NCBI GenBank assembly: GCA_017634255.1
Contig: JAGBNT010000100.1
Coordinates: forward strand, 1-10,118
Reading direction: 5' to 3'
Source of the DNA: Lachnospiraceae bacterium
Lineage (GTDB): Bacteria; Bacillota_A; Clostridia; Lachnospirales; Lachnospiraceae
DNA length: 10,118 nt
A model generated the notes under the pieces. It made no database searches and had not been told where the DNA came from. It saw nothing but the letters and a program-made list of their open reading frames with translations. Positions 7,254 to 10,118 of the stretch are shown piece by piece. Both the position numbers and the translations under genes were made by a program. Numbering within the stretch: the stretch's first letter is position 1; every line of letters starts with the position of its first letter.

Positions 7254-8378
7254 TTACATTTTAATGAGCTCGTAGTCACGGCTGCCAAGTCCTATCTTTT
7301 CTCCGTGTATAAGGCAGGCATCCCAGTTTGTGTTGGGATTGCTGTTATAAAATATGTCTCCCCTGTCCTTCCAGCCCTCCGAATAAAGGTTGTCTCCGAG
7401 CTGGGAATTGCGTATGGGCTGAGCCTCCTGGCAAAGGTCGGCAGCTGCCATATCTATGGCTACCGGGTCGAAGGATGCCAGCATGCCTATATTGGGAATA
7501 ATGGGAGCGTCGTTCTCGCCGTGGCAGTCACAGTTGGGTGAAACATCGTTGATAAGGCTGATATGGAAGCCCGGATGTCCGTTTAATATCGCCGCGGTAT
7601 ATTCCGCCATCTTTGCCCCTAAGGAGGTCAAAGCCGTATCCTGCTCGCTCTCTATGGCATCAAAGGCACAGGCACCTATGCAGCGTCCGCAGCCCTTGCA
7701 CTTGTCCTGATCGATAACGGCTTTGCCGCTCTCGTAGCTAATGGCATCGGAACCACACTCCCGGGCGCAGCGATGACAGTTTCTGCAAAGCTCAGGGTCT
7801 ACGACCGGCTTGCCGTCACAGTGCTGCTGCATCTTTCCCGCGCGGCTTCCTCCGCCCATTCCCAGATTTTTGATGGCTCCGCCAAAGCCCGTCATCTCAT
7901 GACCCTTAAAATGCGTAAGTGAAATAACTATGTCTGCATCCACAAGAGCCCTACCTATATACGCCTCCTTGCAATATTCCCCGTTAGGAACCGGCACAGC
8001 GGCGTCGTCCGTACCTCTTAGCCCGTCCGCTATGATTATCTGGCAGCCCGTCGTAGTCGGATTGAAGCCGTTTATATTGGCGCAGTCCAGATGCTCAAGA
8101 GCATGCTTTCTGCTTCCGGGGTATAGGGTATTGCAGTCGGTAAGGAAGGGCAGGCCGCCTTTCTCTTTTACAAGCTCCGCCACGGCTCTTGCATAATTCG
8201 GTCTTAAATATGAAAGGTTTCCGAGCTCGCCGAAATGCATCTTTATCGCCACGAATTTGCCTTCCATATCTATATTGCCGATACCCGCCTTGCGGCAAAG
8301 CTTCTTTAGCTTCTCTGTAATCGGTACATCGATAGATGTCCTGAAGTCCGTAAAATATACCTTGGATCTCTCAGCCAT
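7254..8378 (-). CDS. DUF362-family 4Fe-4S protein (374 aa)
   Basis: This is a cytoplasmic DUF362 protein carrying a bacterial-type double ferredoxin insert; the family is common in anaerobes and its biochemical role is not established. Counting from the ATG at 8376-8378, the DUF362 core holds HFGELGN (48-54) and the conserved FKGHEMTGFGGAIKNLGMG (157-175). The ferredoxin insert follows, with C198, C201, C204 and C208, then C227, C230, C233 and C237, both in CxxCxxCxxxC spacing and suited to two 4Fe-4S clusters. The C-terminal core resumes with the metal-ligand-like DCHGEND (284-290) and SFDPVAID (302-309). An open frame extends 10 codons further to a TTG at 8406-8408, but the sequence AAGGAGG sits within that extension at ideal distance from the ATG, so the shorter form is chosen. 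It is 33 bp behind pnp and 20 bp ahead of the fucose enzyme. An electron-transfer role with IorAB is inference. Confidence 0.88.
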   Translation of the reverse strand: MAERSKVYFTDFRTSIDVPITEKLKKLCRKAGIGNIDMEGKFVAIKMHFGELGNLSYLRPNYARAVAELVKEKGGLPFLTDCNTLYPGSRKHALEHLDCANINGFNPTTTGCQIIIADGLRGTDDAAVPVPNGEYCKEAYIGRALVDADIVISLTHFKGHEMTGFGGAIKNLGMGGGSRAGKMQQHCDGKPVVDPELCRNCHRCARECGSDAISYESGKAVIDQDKCKGCGRCIGACAFDAIESEQDTALTSLGAKMAEYTAAILNGHPGFHISLINDVSPNCDCHGENDAPIIPNIGMLASFDPVAIDMAAADLCQEAQPIRNSQLGDNLYSEGWKDRGDIFYNSNPNTNWDACLIHGEKIGLGSRDYELIKM

Positions 8379-8383
8379 AGCTT

Positions 8384-8390
8384 CCTCCTT
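8384..8390 (-). promoter_or_regulatory. Ribosome binding site that fixes the DUF362 start
   Basis: On the minus strand this reads AAGGAGG, a near-perfect anti-16S match, with a 5-nt spacer to the ATG at 8376-8378. It lies inside the longer open frame that begins with TTG at 8406-8408, which argues that the ATG is the true start. Confidence 0.85.
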
Positions 8391-8411
8391 ACCGTAATAA
8401 AAATCCAATCC

Positions 8412-10118
8412 TTACTTAGCGTCCTTTATAGAGAATGAGATGCGTCCCATCCTGTCCTTGCCAAGGCACTTAACCCTTACATGGTCTCCGAGAGTAAGCA
8501 CATCCTCAACATGGTCTATACGCCTGTTGGCGATCTTTGAAATGTGGACCATTCCCTCTTTTCCGGGGGCAAATTCGATGAAGGCGCCGAAGTCCTTGAT
8601 CGAGACTACATCTCCCTCATAATATTCCCCTTCTTCAAATTCCGATACGATCATATTGATCATATCCATAGCCTTCTTCATCGCCTCGTCCTCTGTACCG
8701 CATACAGAAACCGCTCCGTCGTCGTTAATATCGATCTTAACGCCTGTGCGGGCAATAATCTCATTGATGGTCTTTCCGCGCTGACCCACAACATCACCGA
8801 TCTTTTCAGGATCGATCCTGGTCTGGATGATCTTGGGAGCATACTTGCCTACGCTCTCACGAGGCTTTGCAATCGCGGGAGTCATTATCTCGTTCATGAT
8901 ATATTCCCTCGCCTCGTGGCACTGGCGTATAGCCTGCTCGACTATGGGACGTGTAAGCCCGTGGATCTTTATATCCATCTGTATAGCCGTGATCCCGTTG
9001 TGGGTTCCGGCAACCTTGAAGTCCATGTCTCCGAAAAAGTCCTCAAGACCCTGAATATCCGTCAGTACGATATAATCATCGTCAGTATCTCCGGTAACCA
9101 GTCCGCAGGAAATTCCCGCCACCTGAGCCTTTAAGGGTACGCCCGCAGCCATGAGCGCCATACAGGAAGCGCAGATGGAAGCCTGAGAGGTCGAGCCGTT
9201 GGATTCAAAGGTCTCGGAAACGGCACGGATCGAATAGGGGAACTCGTCCTCGCTCGGAAGTACAGGTATCATAGCCTTCTCAGCCAAAGCCCCGTGCCCT
9301 ATCTCTCGTCTTCCCGGTCCTCTCGAAGGCTTTGTCTCGCCCACGGAGTATGAAGGGAAATTGTACTGGTGAATATATCTCTTCTCAGTGACAAACGCAT
9401 CGAGTCCGTCCACCTTCTGCTTTTCTGACAGGGGTGCCAGAGTAACTACATCGCATATCTGAGTCTGTCCGCGGGTAAACATGGCAGAACCGTGCACACG
9501 CGGAATTATGTCAACCTCTGCCGCAAGGGGACGTATCTGCTTGATATCACGTCCGTCGGGACGCTTGTGATCCTTTAAGATCATCTTGCGGACGGTCTTT
9601 TTCTGGTACTGGTATACGGCTTCTCCTACGAGGGGAGCCCACTCCTCATTGTCCGCAAGAGCCTCGTCGACCTTGCGCTTTACTTCATCCACAGCTGCCT
9701 CACGAGCCTGCTTGTCGTCGTTAAATACCGCCTTCTCCATCTCTTCGGGAGGAACGATCCTTTTAATCTCCTCAAAGAGAGCCTCGGGTATCGCTGCGCT
9801 CACATACTCGCTCTTAGCCTTTCCGACCTCTGCCTGGATCTTCTTGAAAAATTCGATGATCTCGAGATTTATGTCGTGGCACTTGTATATAGCCTCCAGC
9901 ATCTTCTCATCGCTTATCTCATTGGCTCCGGCCTCTATCATTATTACCTTCTGTCCTACGGAAGCTACGGTGAGCTGGAGGTCTCCCTCATCCCAGTCCT
10001 TCTGTGAGGGATTGACTATAAACTCTCCGTCCTTTAAGCCCATCTGCGTCATTGCGCAGGGTCCGTCAAAGGGTATATCGGAAATAGTGGTAGCCAGCGC
10101 ACAGCCGAGCATACCTAC
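8412..10118 (-). CDS. pnp: Polyribonucleotide nucleotidyltransferase (PNPase), C-terminal 568 aa, 5' end outside the window
   Basis: PNPase is a trimeric 3'-to-5' exoribonuclease that degrades RNA with phosphate and releases nucleoside diphosphates. The frame stays open to the right edge (Val-Gly precede the first internal Met at 10110-10112), so no start is visible. By alignment of the active site to E. coli PNPase (D486, D492, K494) about 126 residues are missing. Numbering from that internal Met: the end of the first RNase PH domain and the helical linker run to about 180; the second RNase PH domain starts at RPDGRDI (184-190) and contains FPSYSVGE (252-259), GPGRREIGHG (265-274), SNGSTSQ (304-310) and the catalytic D358, D364 and K366 in GDMDFK. 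A KH domain follows with VVGQRGKTINEI (441-452), then an S1 domain (about 496-566) with KDFGAFIEF. The protein ends directly after S1, without an extra tail. All catalytic residues visible here are intact. Confidence 0.97.
   Translation of the reverse strand, partial: VGMLGCALATTISDIPFDGPCAMTQMGLKDGEFIVNPSQKDWDEGDLQLTVASVGQKVIMIEAGANEISDEKMLEAIYKCHDINLEIIEFFKKIQAEVGKAKSEYVSAAIPEALFEEIKRIVPPEEMEKAVFNDDKQAREAAVDEVKRKVDEALADNEEWAPLVGEAVYQYQKKTVRKMILKDHKRPDGRDIKQIRPLAAEVDIIPRVHGSAMFTRGQTQICDVVTLAPLSEKQKVDGLDAFVTEKRYIHQYNFPSYSVGETKPSRGPGRREIGHGALAEKAMIPVLPSEDEFPYSIRAVSETFESNGSTSQASICASCMALMAAGVPLKAQVAGISCGLVTGDTDDDYIVLTDIQGLEDFFGDMDFKVAGTHNGITAIQMDIKIHGLTRPIVEQAIRQCHEAREYIMNEIMTPAIAKPRESVGKYAPKIIQTRIDPEKIGDVVGQRGKTINEIIARTGVKIDINDDGAVSVCGTEDEAMKKAMDMINMIVSEFEEGEYYEGDVVSIKDFGAFIEFAPGKEGMVHISKIANRRIDHVEDVLTLGDHVRVKCLGKDRMGRISFSIKDAK

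Noticed and set aside
8095..8298. 67-codon open frame on the minus strand in another frame
   Set aside because: Fully inside the DUF362 gene, with arginine-rich low-information sequence and no supporting signal.
8379..8411. Possible terminator or promoter between pnp and the DUF362 gene
   Set aside because: The 33-bp gap shows no stem-loop and no -35/-10 pair; it holds only the DUF362 ribosome binding site.
8544..9134. 196-codon open frame on the plus strand
   Set aside because: It lies wholly antisense to the conserved RNase PH2, KH and S1 coding region of pnp, shows no recognisable domain, and is a by-product of the codon use of that gene.

Overview
All seven protein-coding genes lie on the minus strand, so the window reads from right to left. 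The gene content suggests a strictly anaerobic Firmicute, probably a gut or rumen Lachnospiraceae-type bacterium. Three things point that way: a ferredoxin-dependent indolepyruvate oxidoreductase, a DUF362 ferredoxin-like protein, and good AGGAGG-type ribosome binding sites with AT-rich spacers. The taxonomic placement is inference; there is no rRNA or marker comparison behind it.

Right block (10118 down to 1789): the C-terminal four fifths of polynucleotide phosphorylase (pnp, 5' end outside the window), a DUF362 protein with two 4Fe-4S clusters, a 1028-residue fucokinase/L-fucose-1-phosphate guanylyltransferase-type fusion, then iorA and iorB. The gaps are 33, 20, 21 and 21 bp, with no visible terminator or promoter between genes, so they could form one transcript. 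The functions are mixed: RNA turnover, Fe-S electron transfer, L-fucose salvage to GDP-fucose, and oxidative decarboxylation of aryl pyruvates.

Left block (1751 down to 158): a 119-bp gap carries a good sigma-A-type promoter with an extended -10. It drives a two-gene unit: a receiver-only response regulator whose first receiver domain is degenerate, and a PHP-family metal-dependent phosphoesterase that starts at TTG only 3 bp after the regulator's stop codon.

Left edge (1 to about 154): three bases beyond the PHP stop codon is a long, imperfectly palindromic non-coding element with nested hairpins. It looks like a MITE or dispersed palindromic repeat cut by the window edge. No tRNA, rRNA, CRISPR array, transposase or phage gene was seen. 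Most of the window is ordinary chromosomal metabolism; the most unusual items are the palindromic element, the fucose enzyme placed between two redox genes, and the regulator/PHP pair.
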